Of a DNA stretch of 64,000 bases, positions 45,587 through 54,046 are shown piece by piece. The first letter of the stretch is position 1. Every line of letters starts with the position of its first letter. The translations under genes were made by a program, and so were the position numbers. The notes beneath the pieces were generated by a model, which was not told where the DNA came from, did not search any database, and worked only from the letters and a program-made list of their open reading frames with translations. This DNA comes from Aestuariicoccus sp032586235 (GTDB lineage Bacteria; Pseudomonadota; Alphaproteobacteria; Rhodobacterales; Rhodobacteraceae): the NCBI RefSeq assembly GCF_032586235.1, contig NZ_JAWHTD010000009.1, positions 62,001-126,000 on the forward strand, written 5' to 3'.

Positions 45587-48099
45587 ATACAGGTTTCCCC
45601 GCATCTCTGCCGGATTTTGTCCGGCATTGCGCGAAGCTCTACGGCGAGGCCCCCTGCCTGACCTCACGCGAACGGCTCCGCACCCGGACCTTGACCTATC
45701 GCGACCTGGAGCAGGCGTCCGCAGCGATGGCCGCCGCGCTTGTGGGCGAGCATGGGTTACTTAAGGGGCAATGCGTGCTGCTGATCGCGCCGTCTGGCAT
45801 CCGCACGGTCGCTGCGCTCTTTGGCCTCTTCCGCGCGGGTGTCGTCGCCGTGCCGCTGGACCTGAACGCAACCGACGAGTTTCTGGAGGCGGTATGCCGA
45901 AAAACCCAGGCAGTCGCCGTAATCGCGCCGCGGTCGGCGCGGGTTGCCACCCGCTTGCCCGTGATCGCCATCGAGGATCTTCCCCTTGCCGCGAACGACG
46001 CCCCGCAGATGCCCGAGCCGGGGCACGACGACATCGCCGAAATCGTCTTTACCTCGGGCACGACTGGCGATCCCAAGGGCGTGGTGCTGACCCATGGCAA
46101 TATTCTGAGCGACGTGCGGGGCGTGTCGGGTGTCGTGCCGCCGGGCGAGGCGATGCGGCTGGTCTCGATCCTGCCGCTGTCGCATATGTACGAACAGACC
46201 GTCGGGCTGTTCCTTCCGATGCTGATGGGGGGCACCGTCCATTACACGCCCTCGCTGAAACCCTCGGCGATCCTTGCCGAGACCCGCCGCTTTCGCGTGA
46301 CCGGGATGGTGGTGGTGCCCGGATTTCTGGAATTGCTGCGTGGTGCGGCCGACGACCGGGCCCGGTCCGGCGGCATGGGAGGGCTCTGGGCACTGCAGCA
46401 CCAGATCGCGCCGCACTTGCCGATGGCGCTGCGCCGGCTGCTCTTCCTGCCGATGCACCGGGCGTTCGGCGGGCGGTTGCGCTACTTTCTCTGCGGCGGG
46501 GCGGGTCTGCCGGCCGAGTTGATGAAAGCCTGGGAACGCACGGGCATTCGCGTCATCGAGGGCTACGGCGCCACCGAATGCGCGCCGGTGATCCTGACCA
46601 ACGGCTTCGATGATCGCGTCCCGGGCAGCGCCGGACGCCCGCTCGAGGGCACGGAGGTTCGGCTGTCGGACGAGGGCGAGCTTCAGGTGCGCGGGCCCAA
46701 TGTCTTCGGCGGGTACTGGAACGATCCCGAGCGCACCAATGCGGCCTTCACGCCGGATGGCTGGTACCGGACCGACGACATCGCAGAGGAGATGCCGGGG
46801 CACCGTTTCCGGATCGTCGGGCGCTTGTCCGAGCGCATCGTTCTGCCAAGCGGCATGAACGTGTTTCCCGTCGATGTAGAGCGCGAACTGGCCTGCCAGC
46901 CCGAAGTCCGCGAATGCGCGGTTCTCGGCGTCCCGGACAAGAAAGGCGAGCGGCTGCACGCGGTGATCCGGCTGGAAGACGGAAACGCCGAGGCGGACGC
47001 GGCCCGCGCGCTCGACCGGGCCAATGCGGCGCTGGCCAGCCATCAGCGTATCACCGGGTTTTCGCTGTGGCAGGGCGATTTTCCGAAGACCGCGCTGGGC
47101 AAGATCAAGCGGCGCGCGTTGCGGCCGGGGGAGGACGAGGACACGGACGGGGCGTCCGGAGCGGACCCCGCCGCGCCCACCGACAAGATCGCCCGGATCC
47201 TGCAAAGGGTCACCCGGTCAGGTGGAGCGTTCTCTCCCGAAATGCGGCTCGATACCGACCTCGGCATCGACTCCCTGGGCCGCGTCGAACTGGCCGCCGA
47301 GATCGAGCGGCAAACCGGGCTGGAAATGCCCGAGGACGCGATTGCCGGGCTTGCGACGGTGGCCGACCTGGCCCTGCTTCTGAGCCATCCGGTCCCCACC
47401 GCCCAGTCCGTGAACCTGGCAAACTGGCCGCGCACCGCTGCGGCGTGCGTTGCGCGGGCGCTGCTGCAGCCATTGCTTCTGTTCTTGCCGCATCATGTTT
47501 TCGCCCGCCCCTTCACGGTGACCGGACAGGAGGCGTTTGCGTCCGCGAAGGGGCCGATTTTGTTCGTGGCCAACCATGCCAGCCACGCGGATACGGTGTC
47601 GATCCTGCGCGCGCTGCCTGCGGGCCTGCGCCGCAAGACCGCCGTGGCCGCGGCGGCGGATTATTTCTTTGCAAGGCGCATCGCCGCCCTCTTCGCCGCT
47701 GCCGTCCTGGGGGCGTTCCCGTTTTCCAGAGAAGGGCGCGTGCGGGAGAGCCTGGGGCATTGCGGGTTGCTGGCCGATGAGGGCTGGTCGATCCTGATCT
47801 ACCCCGAGGGTACGCGCTCGCCCGACGGCCGCCTGCTGCCGTTCAAGGCGGGCATCGGCCTGCTGGCCAGGGGACTCGATCTGCCGGTCGTCCCGATCGC
47901 CGTCACCGGCGGTGCCCGGTTGCTCCGCAAGGGGGCGACCTGGCCACGCCGTGCGCCGGTCTCGGTGCGGTTCGGCGCGCCGGTCGTCACCCCGCCGAAG
48001 ATGCCGCCGGAAGAGGCACGGGCCCTTCTGGAGGCCCGGGTGGCCGAGCTTCTGGACATGGAAGAGACGTTGAGGAACGGAGGGCCGAACAATGGCTGA
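45583..48099 (+). CDS. Fused acyl-AMP ligase - acyl carrier protein - acyltransferase
   Basis: An 838-residue three-domain protein. Residues about 1-520 are an AMP-forming ligase: EIVFTSGTTGDPKGVVLTH, YGATECAPVI, WYRTDDI, and the catalytic Lys region FPKTALGKIKRR. Residues about 535-610 are an ACP with the phosphopantetheine Ser564 in LGIDSLGRVEL. Residues about 640-835 are a PlsC-type acyltransferase: NHASHADT (His665, Asp670) and YPEGTRSPDG. It could activate a fatty acid, load it on its own ACP and pass it to a lysophosphatidate-like acceptor. It is coupled to the genes on both sides by short overlaps. Confidence 0.92.
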   Translation: MNTGFPASLPDFVRHCAKLYGEAPCLTSRERLRTRTLTYRDLEQASAAMAAALVGEHGLLKGQCVLLIAPSGIRTVAALFGLFRAGVVAVPLDLNATDEFLEAVCRKTQAVAVIAPRSARVATRLPVIAIEDLPLAANDAPQMPEPGHDDIAEIVFTSGTTGDPKGVVLTHGNILSDVRGVSGVVPPGEAMRLVSILPLSHMYEQTVGLFLPMLMGGTVHYTPSLKPSAILAETRRFRVTGMVVVPGFLELLRGAADDRARSGGMGGLWALQHQIAPHLPMALRRLLFLPMHRAFGGRLRYFLCGGAGLPAELMKAWERTGIRVIEGYGATECAPVILTNGFDDRVPGSAGRPLEGTEVRLSDEGELQVRGPNVFGGYWNDPERTNAAFTPDGWYRTDDIAEEMPGHRFRIVGRLSERIVLPSGMNVFPVDVERELACQPEVRECAVLGVPDKKGERLHAVIRLEDGNAEADAARALDRANAALASHQRITGFSLWQGDFPKTALGKIKRRALRPGEDEDTDGASGADPAAPTDKIARILQRVTRSGGAFSPEMRLDTDLGIDSLGRVELAAEIERQTGLEMPEDAIAGLATVADLALLLSHPVPTAQSVNLANWPRTAAACVARALLQPLLLFLPHHVFARPFTVTGQEAFASAKGPILFVANHASHADTVSILRALPAGLRRKTAVAAAADYFFARRIAALFAAAVLGAFPFSREGRVRESLGHCGLLADEGWSILIYPEGTRSPDGRLLPFKAGIGLLARGLDLPVVPIAVTGGARLLRKGATWPRRAPVSVRFGAPVVTPPKMPPEEARALLEARVAELLDMEETLRNGGPNNG

Positions 48100-48763
48100 C
48101 GATATCGGGCGGCGCCCCATTCCGGCGCGGCAGATGCGGATCACCCAGGCGGCGGCGCGCCTCATGGCCGCGCGGGGTCTGACCCCGAACATGATTTCGG
48201 GCTTCGGTCTGGCGGCCGGCGTCGGCGCGGGGACCGCGCTTGCGCTGACGCAGGTCTTTCCGGAAGCAGCGCGGGCGCTGTGGCTGGCGGCCGCCGTCAT
48301 GGTCTTGCTGCGCGGGCTGTCCAACATGTTCGATGGCATGGTTGCGGTGGAGCAGGACAAGGGCACGGCGACCGGCGCGCTTTGGAACGAGGTCCCGGAC
48401 CGCGTTTCGGACGTCGCGCTGCTGGTCGGGGCGGGCTATGGGCTGGGGGGCAGCCCGCTGGCCGGCTGGCTCGCCGCCTGCCTCGCGCTCTTGGTGGCCT
48501 ACGTCAGGGCGATTGGCGTTCTGGCCGGAGCGCCGGCGGATTATCGCGGGGTCTTCGCGAAACAACAGCGCATGTTCACGGTGGCCGGTCTGGCGGTCCT
48601 CCTGGCGGTCGCGCCCGAAAGCTGGCGGTTCACCTGGGGCCCCGGCGGGGCCTGGGGGCCTATGGCGGCCTGGTTGTGGATTATGGTGCCCGGGACGGCC
48701 CATACCGCGCTTGTACGGTTGCGGCGGGCGAGCGCCTTTCTAAATCAGGCGGACCACCAGTAG
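48092..48763 (+). CDS. CDP-alcohol phosphatidyltransferase family protein, YnbA-like variant
   Basis: A 223-residue membrane enzyme of the family that joins a CDP-activated lipid to an alcohol. The motif reads NMFDGMVAVEQDKGTATGALWNEVPDRVSD. Asp1 and Asp3 of the four usual metal-binding Asp are Asn (Asn78, Asn99), and the usual Arg is Val86; Asp81 and Asp103 remain. From memory, the E. coli protein YnbA has the same two Asn changes, so this seems a subfamily and not a broken enzyme. It overlaps the fused ligase by 8 bases and converges on the CdsA-like gene with a 19-base overlap. Confidence 0.87.
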   Translation: MADDIGRRPIPARQMRITQAAARLMAARGLTPNMISGFGLAAGVGAGTALALTQVFPEAARALWLAAAVMVLLRGLSNMFDGMVAVEQDKGTATGALWNEVPDRVSDVALLVGAGYGLGGSPLAGWLAACLALLVAYVRAIGVLAGAPADYRGVFAKQQRMFTVAGLAVLLAVAPESWRFTWGPGGAWGPMAAWLWIMVPGTAHTALVRLRRASAFLNQADHQ

Positions 48764-49677
48764 CGGATGAAATGGAAATAGACCGGCGCGGCGAAGACCA
48801 GCGAATCGACGCGGTCGAGTATCCCGCCGTGTCCGGGGATCAACACACCCCAGTCCTTGACGCCCCGGTCCCGTTTTATGGCCGACAGGACGAACCCGCC
48901 GAAGAACCCCATCGTCGCTGCCAGGAACGAGATCAGCAACGCCTCGAACCGGGTGAACGGCGTCAGCCAGGCGAAAAACGCGCCGACCGCGCATGCCGAG
49001 GCGACACCGCCGACGAGTCCCTCGACCGTCTTTGACGGCGACACCGATGGGGCGAGTTTGTGGCGGCCCACCGCCTTTCCCCAGAGGTATTGCAGCACGT
49101 CACTGGACTGGACGACCAGCACCAGGAAAGCCAGCAGCAGGATATTGCGGCCTTCGAAGCCGGGGATGTCGAGCAGCAGCAGCGCCGGCACGTGCGACAA
49201 GCTGAAGACGGCCAGCATGAGCCCCCAATGGATTTCCGACACATTGTGAAGAAAGCCTTCGGTTTTGCCCTGAAGCACGGCGAGGATCGGTATCAGCAGG
49301 AAGCCGTAGACAGGTATGAACACCACGAAGAGCCCGTACCATTCCACCCAGATCAACCAGTACTGGATGGGAATGACGACGGCGAACGCGGCGAGCGATG
49401 TCGGGGTCCGGATTATCTCTGCGGGTCTTTGGCGGAGGAACTCGTAAAGCGCCAGAGCGGACAGCCCGGCATAGAGCGCCAGCGTCAGGGCGCGCCCTGC
49501 GAGGATCGCCAGCGTCAGGATCGCGACCATGACCCACCAGGCGTAGGTGCGGTGCTGGAAATTCTCGATGCCATCGGTGCGCCCGTAGCGCCAGCGCATC
49601 GCGGCCCCGCCAAGCGTCGCAAGCGTCAGAACGCCTATCAGGAAGGCAAAAAGCCTGATGATTGCTTCGTCGGTCAT
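48745..49677 (-). CDS. Phosphatidate cytidylyltransferase (CdsA-like)
   Basis: A 310-residue membrane protein with about eight helices. The C-terminal CdsA signature is clear: SAIKRDRGVKDWGVLIPGHGGILDRVDS. Also QSSDVLQYLWGKAVGRHKLAPSVSPSKTVEG is the second conserved block. It makes CDP-diacylglycerol from phosphatidate and CTP. With the neighbouring CDP-alcohol transferase it forms a CdsA-plus-transferase pair, as in the E. coli ynbAB arrangement, though the genes are convergent here. The housekeeping cdsA is expected elsewhere. Confidence 0.92.
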   Translation of the reverse strand: MTDEAIIRLFAFLIGVLTLATLGGAAMRWRYGRTDGIENFQHRTYAWWVMVAILTLAILAGRALTLALYAGLSALALYEFLRQRPAEIIRTPTSLAAFAVVIPIQYWLIWVEWYGLFVVFIPVYGFLLIPILAVLQGKTEGFLHNVSEIHWGLMLAVFSLSHVPALLLLDIPGFEGRNILLLAFLVLVVQSSDVLQYLWGKAVGRHKLAPSVSPSKTVEGLVGGVASACAVGAFFAWLTPFTRFEALLISFLAATMGFFGGFVLSAIKRDRGVKDWGVLIPGHGGILDRVDSLVFAAPVYFHFIRYWWSA

Positions 49678-49747
49678 GACCCCTCCGCTGCGTTCGGCCT
49701 ATTCCGGGTTTGGCACCGATGGTAAACGGGAACCGTTGGGCAGAACA

Positions 49748-49761
49748 TTGACATCGGTCAG
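49748..49761. promoter_or_regulatory. FNR/Dnr-type box
   Basis: TTGACATCGGTCAG, one base short of the palindrome TTGAC-N4-GTCAA, lies between the divergent CdsA-like gene (start 49677) and the membrane-protein gene (start 49858). It belongs to the group of related boxes in this block. Confidence 0.5.
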
Positions 49762-49857
49762 GCCCCCTTGGGCGCAAGCAGAGCACTCTGCCGTTCAGAG
49801 GGCCTGGAACTAAGTCATCCTTGTCCCGATCCGGCATACAGGGAAAGGGCGGGAACC

Positions 49858-50493
49858 GTGCTTGAACCAGACGTGACGCTGAGCGATTTCGCCTTGGCGG
49901 CGGAATGCGCGGTATTCTGCTGGGTGCTGATCCGCCGCGAACCGGGCACGCTGCAGATGAACCGGCTCTTTGCCCTGCTCTTTGCCGCACTCGGCGCCTC
50001 GTCGCTTTTGGGGGGACTCTGGCACGGGGTATTCTCGGGCGATCAAACCGAGGCCGGGCGGTGGGTCTGGTTCGGCTGCATGGCGGCGCTGGCCTTTGCG
50101 GCGGTGGCGATCTGGCACATCGCAGCCGCGCTGGCGCCGCCCTGGCTCGCGCCCGGTCCGATCCGGGCCCTGGCCTGGGGCCAGCTGGCGGCGCAGCTGG
50201 GTATCCTGGCCTTCGTAAGCCACGCCTTCGCAATCGGCCCAGCAGGTTTGGCGCCGCCGGTGCTGCTGCTGATGGCACTCTATCTGAGCCGCTATCGAAC
50301 CGCAGGAGACGGTCGGCTGCTGGCTGGTTTTGCGGGTCTCGCGCTGGCGATGGTGCCGGGTCTCGTGATCTTTTTCGGCGTCTCGCTCCATCCGCTCTGG
50401 GCGAGCACGAACACGCTCTATCATGCCTGTCAGTTCGTGGCCTTCTGGCTGGTGTTCCTGTCGGTGCCCGGGCTGCGCGCTCAGACCGGGTAA
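49858..50493 (+). CDS. Integral membrane protein of unknown function
   Basis: A 211-residue protein with about six or seven hydrophobic helices, starting at GTG 49858 behind GGGCGGG; an earlier frame extension is polar and probably not translated. The helices carry scattered His (LWHGVFSG, AIWHIAAAL, FVSHAFAIG, LYHACQFVAFWL) at positions that might suit haem or metal binding. No family was recognised. It converges on the Lgt-like gene with a 13-base overlap and has an FNR-type box upstream. Confidence 0.6.
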   Translation: MLEPDVTLSDFALAAECAVFCWVLIRREPGTLQMNRLFALLFAALGASSLLGGLWHGVFSGDQTEAGRWVWFGCMAALAFAAVAIWHIAAALAPPWLAPGPIRALAWGQLAAQLGILAFVSHAFAIGPAGLAPPVLLLMALYLSRYRTAGDGRLLAGFAGLALAMVPGLVIFFGVSLHPLWASTNTLYHACQFVAFWLVFLSVPGLRAQTG

Positions 50494-51416
50494 GGCGGCG
50501 GCAGGGGCAACCGGGCCTCCTCCGTCGCCTCTTGCCGCTTCTCGACGATGTTGGCCCGGGTCCAGCTGGTCGGAATGCCCAGGGGATAGATGATCAGCGC
50601 GGCGAGGACGATGACCTGAAGCCAGCTTGCGGCCCGCGGGCGTCGCTGCGCCGTGCGCGGCACAGCGCGGGGATGCCGCAACGTCCAGACCAGCAGGATC
50701 AGCCCGGCGGTGGCCATCGCCAGGTTGAAGACCTGCCCGGTGCCGATCCCGAGCCAGGCGGCCTCGTAGTCCCGAAACAGGTCCACGGCAAAGCGCAACC
50801 CGGCATAGAGGAACACGAAGAGGCCCGTCACCACCCCGCGCCCGGGCTTCCATTTCCCGATCGCCCAAATGAGGATCGGCAGGATCACGAAGTTCTTGGC
50901 GCTTTCATAAAGCGCAACCGGATGCCGGGCGCCTTCGAGATCCGGATAGACAAAGCCCCAGGGCATCGTGGTCTGCGAGCCGACAACGCCGCCTTCGACG
51001 AAGTTCCCCAGCCGTCCGACCGCGAGAAGAAACGCCCCGGGCACCACCACCTCGTCCAAAAGTGCGATCAGGTCATAGCCCCTGACCCGTGCATAGACCC
51101 CCGTCGCGATCAGCCCGCCCAAGAGCACGCCATGCGAGGCCATGCCGCCCTCCCACCAGTTCAGCGCCGCGAGCGGCCGTGCGCGGTAGTAGTCCAGCTC
51201 GTACACGAGGATGTCGAATATTCTGCCGCCGATCATCACACCGATGGCGAACATGATCGTGAAGGCGAAGACTTCGGCGTTCGTCATGTTCACGGGGCGC
51301 CGACGCGCCCAGAACCAGACGAATATGCCGAGAAACCCCAGCGAATAGACCGCCCCGTACCAGTAGATTGCCCCCAGCGGCGTGGTCATGATGGCCGGAT
51401 CGAAGTCATGGATCAT
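50481..51416 (-). CDS. Divergent prolipoprotein diacylglyceryl transferase (Lgt-like)
   Basis: A 311-residue membrane protein of the Lgt family, which moves a diacylglyceryl group from phosphatidylglycerol to the Cys of lipoproteins. The signature block reads GRLGNFVEGGVVG; canonical Lgt has GRIGNFINGE-W-G, so the position of the required Glu (E. coli Glu151) is Gly, with a Glu two residues earlier. The essential Arg and Asn of the block, the His in EGGMASHGVLLGG and the Arg in YAGLRFAVDLFRD are kept. It is probably a paralogue beside a housekeeping Lgt and could have a different donor or acceptor. Confidence 0.88.
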   Translation of the reverse strand: MIHDFDPAIMTTPLGAIYWYGAVYSLGFLGIFVWFWARRRPVNMTNAEVFAFTIMFAIGVMIGGRIFDILVYELDYYRARPLAALNWWEGGMASHGVLLGGLIATGVYARVRGYDLIALLDEVVVPGAFLLAVGRLGNFVEGGVVGSQTTMPWGFVYPDLEGARHPVALYESAKNFVILPILIWAIGKWKPGRGVVTGLFVFLYAGLRFAVDLFRDYEAAWLGIGTGQVFNLAMATAGLILLVWTLRHPRAVPRTAQRRPRAASWLQVIVLAALIIYPLGIPTSWTRANIVEKRQEATEEARLPLPPPYPV

Positions 51417-51472
51417 GGGTCAACTCCCCGCGTCGTCACGTGAAAACGTTAGCTGCAGGGGGGCGGGTCCCA

Positions 51473-51486
51473 TTGACCTCGGTCAA
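51473..51486. promoter_or_regulatory. FNR/Dnr-type box, perfect palindrome
   Basis: TTGACCTCGGTCAA is a perfect TTGAC-N4-GTCAA palindrome. It lies in the 163-base gap between the divergent Lgt-like gene (start 51416) and the small membrane protein (start 51580). It is the strongest of the four boxes in this block and suggests control by an FnrL- or Dnr-type regulator responding to oxygen or nitric oxide. Confidence 0.6.
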
Positions 51487-51579
51487 TCCCGCGCGTTGGA
51501 AAACCTGTTTGATGGACAAAGGTGGTGCTTGTTCCGAGGGCCGCCGTGCCAAACTGGCCGGTCAAAGGGGGGGACAGGG

Positions 51580-51990
51580 ATGGACGCGCTGAGGGAATTC
51601 CTGGCCTTGAACGGCGTCCTCGTGGTCTTCCTCGCCGCCGCCGCAGGCTTTTCGCTTTACCTCAACCTTATCCGTGACAGAAACCCGCACGACTGGCACT
51701 TGCTCCACGCAGGCGGGACCGCAAGGGGGGTACTGCTGATCGGTCTGGGCGGCGTCATTCATCTCTCCGGTCTTGGGGTGACGCAGGCAGTAGTCGCCGC
51801 CGGGCTGGTGGTGGTCTTCGTCTGGACATCGACTCTGGCGATGCTGCTGCGCGCCGTGACAGGCGAGGACGGGTTTCACTTCTCCGGGGCGCTGTCGAAC
51901 AGGCTCGCTTTCGCGCTTTACGCGATCGGGGCCGTTTGCCTCTTTCCAGGCCTGGCTCTGCTGGCGTGGGGATTTCTGCTGGTCTGGTAG
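51580..51990 (+). CDS. Small four-helix membrane protein
   Basis: A 136-residue protein. The start ATG 51580 follows an AAGGGGGGG-type ribosome site. Four hydrophobic helices alternate with short polar loops; helix 2 and the loop before it contain His (HDWHLLHAGG, GVIHLSGLG). No recognised family. It has an FNR-type box in its promoter region, shared with the Lgt-like gene, and may be regulated with it. Confidence 0.65.
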   Translation: MDALREFLALNGVLVVFLAAAAGFSLYLNLIRDRNPHDWHLLHAGGTARGVLLIGLGGVIHLSGLGVTQAVVAAGLVVVFVWTSTLAMLLRAVTGEDGFHFSGALSNRLAFALYAIGAVCLFPGLALLAWGFLLVW

Positions 51991-52032
51991 CGTGTTGCCC
52001 CCAGGATTCATTCAACCGCTGAACTTGTCAGG

Positions 52033-53343
52033 TCATCGCCTTTTCTGACCAGACATCGGCAGACCAGTCACCAAGATCACTCCGGCGATCGTCAAGCCGA
52101 CGCCGGGCCAGTTCAGGCCCAGAAAGCCCGTTGACGTGGTGCCGTAAAGCGCCAGCGCGGCGAGGCCAGCGCAGGTCAGAACCGTCCCGGCGACAGTCCG
52201 GACGAGACCGACAGGGAAGTTGCCCGGCAAACGCGCCTCCGACTCGACCGGCCCGAAGATCAGAAGGATCGGGACAAGCGACAGGGCCAGAACGATCACC
52301 CAGATCGGACGCGTGACCCACCAGATGCCCTCTCCCGGCGTCAGGCGGAGGCCGGTCCCGCCCACGGCCAGGGACAATCCGATCACCGCGACGGCGACGG
52401 TCAGGTGCCACAGGTAGATCGTCATGATCCTCTGCCCGACGAGGATCACCACGGCCCAGGGCGTTTCGCGCATGAGCCAGCGCGACACGAAGCCTGACGT
52501 CAAAAGCATCAACCCGATCTGCACGGCACCCAGCGCCGCCATCGCCGTCGTGGGCGGGCGGCTGTTGGAGAAATCCTGCCCGGCCACGGACACCATGCTG
52601 ACGGAATACCCGGCGGGCCCCATGAGAACGGTCATCCAGACCAGGCCGATGAGAACCAGAAGACCGGCACGGATCCCGGTCACTCCGCCCCGCCACCACC
52701 AATAGCCGAGCTGATGAACCGCCAGCCAGATCAGCGCGTAGTTCGTCCAACGCAACCACGTTTGCCCGAACCCGATGCCGATCACGTCGACCATGATCGC
52801 AAGCAGCGCAGGGATCGTTGCAGACCACAATCCATACCGCTGCCAGATCCCATAGGTGACCGGAACCAGCAATGTCACCATGATGTAGACGGCCAGGAAC
52901 CAGACCGGGATAAGCGCCGTCAGTGATATGTCCCGAAGGAGGTCGGATCGTGTCCCGACTTGATGTCCGACAACCGTGCCCACCGCCCAGATCACGATCA
53001 ACGGGAGAATTGGCAAGAGCAGCCGCCGAAAGCGGACCGTGGCCCAGACCTGTCTTTTCTCGGGAACCTTGCCGGCCGACGACCAGGACGCGGCATTGGA
53101 ATATCCGCCGACAAAGAAGAAGATCGGCATCACCTGGAAGACCCAGGTCAGATATTGCGTCCTGGGCTGTTCGGCCAAAATCGAGCGCAATTCGAACGCG
53201 TTCCCGGAAACGAACGGCGCGACAAGAATCCAATGACCGAGAACGACAAAGCAAATTGCCAGGACTCTGAAGAAATCCGCTGCCCGGTTGCGGTTCTTGG
53301 GGGTCAGACGTGCGGCCTCGCGGGCCCTGGTCATTGCCGTCAT
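52033..53343 (-). CDS. Membrane acyltransferase (acyltransferase-3 family)
   Basis: A 436-residue protein with about ten helices. The N-terminal RAADFFRVLAICFVVLGHWILV holds the conserved Arg and the His (GHW) of the acyltransferase-3 family. FFFVGGYSNAASW and the later segments fit too. These enzymes O-acylate sugars, peptides or polymers, usually from acyl-CoA. The start at 53343 follows GGAGGCGC. The preceding gene is convergent. An FNR-type box lies 223 bases upstream. Confidence 0.88.
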   Translation of the reverse strand: MTAMTRAREAARLTPKNRNRAADFFRVLAICFVVLGHWILVAPFVSGNAFELRSILAEQPRTQYLTWVFQVMPIFFFVGGYSNAASWSSAGKVPEKRQVWATVRFRRLLLPILPLIVIWAVGTVVGHQVGTRSDLLRDISLTALIPVWFLAVYIMVTLLVPVTYGIWQRYGLWSATIPALLAIMVDVIGIGFGQTWLRWTNYALIWLAVHQLGYWWWRGGVTGIRAGLLVLIGLVWMTVLMGPAGYSVSMVSVAGQDFSNSRPPTTAMAALGAVQIGLMLLTSGFVSRWLMRETPWAVVILVGQRIMTIYLWHLTVAVAVIGLSLAVGGTGLRLTPGEGIWWVTRPIWVIVLALSLVPILLIFGPVESEARLPGNFPVGLVRTVAGTVLTCAGLAALALYGTTSTGFLGLNWPGVGLTIAGVILVTGLPMSGQKRR

Positions 53344-53565
53344 GCCAGCGCCTCCGCGGTTCCGGCGTATACATGCGTCGCTGGAACGAATGGAGCCGCG
53401 CACGCCGCTAATGGATTACCTTGCGCATGACGCAACATAACGCGCCTTCATTCGTTTCATCATCAACCATTCTGGATAGAATAGTCTGTGTTCGTCGGCC
53501 CCCGGAAGCAGCCAATCCTTCTAAACAACTGCGGACCAAGATATTTCAGCAACCATCATTCTGCG

Positions 53566-53579
53566 TTGCTCTAGATCAA
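53566..53579. promoter_or_regulatory. FNR/Dnr-type box, weak
   Basis: TTGCTCTAGATCAA keeps TTG and ATCAA of the FNR-type consensus. It lies upstream of the acyltransferase-3 gene, in a 703-base gap (53344-54046). The gap otherwise holds only a 113-codon minus-strand frame of uncertain status (53571-53912) and a 50-base segment repeated near 56840. Confidence 0.35.
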
Positions 53580-53912
53580 TGGATTAAGAGCCGCATTCGC
53601 CAGGCATCGTTGTCGGGTCAACCTCGACCGTCCGGGGTTGGTGTTCCACAGCACCAGAAAGTGGTTCATCACCCAGTTCGAGCGAACCGGCGTTCCGGGG
53701 CACTGGACGGCTTCCTTGGTGGGCCGCCAGTCGGCACGGTCTGAGAACGGGATCACATCGTCTTTACCGGTGGGATCGCGTTCGGCGATTTGACCATCGC
53801 CCAGAACGGGACAGACATGACGATTTCCTGCGGTCTGGATGTGATCACTGTAGAGAAAGCCACTGCTGCGGATTTCGGGTTCACGGAGTTCGATTTCCTG
53901 CCGTGACACCAC
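53571..53912 (-). CDS. Uncertain ORF (possible gene fragment)
   Basis: A 113-codon frame (RQEIELREPEIRSSGFLYSD...DDVIPFSDRADWRPTKEAVQCPG...HFLVLWNTNPGR) whose amino-acid content looks protein-like and includes a globular pattern with two Cys. There is no clear ribosome site. A piece of its sequence (around the codons for VIPFSDRADW) is repeated at about 56840-56885. It could be the end of a degraded gene. I cannot name a family. Confidence 0.3.
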   Translation of the reverse strand: MVSRQEIELREPEIRSSGFLYSDHIQTAGNRHVCPVLGDGQIAERDPTGKDDVIPFSDRADWRPTKEAVQCPGTPVRSNWVMNHFLVLWNTNPGRSRLTRQRCLANAALNPLI

Positions 53913-54046
53913 ATCGACGTTCTGCCCCCCCTGTCGACAGGGGGCGGGCAGGCCATTTGCGCCGCCGGGTCGCAGACGCGCGTTTCGCGGGGCCGGAAAT
54001 CGGCGTCCGGATCATGTGCCGGCCGGTCACGTCCGGCCCCGCAGGA

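Noticed and set aside
45757..47205. Minus-strand open frame of 482 codons over the ligase gene
   Set aside because: Shadow of the AMP-ligase coding region, with no ribosome site and no domain-like sequence.
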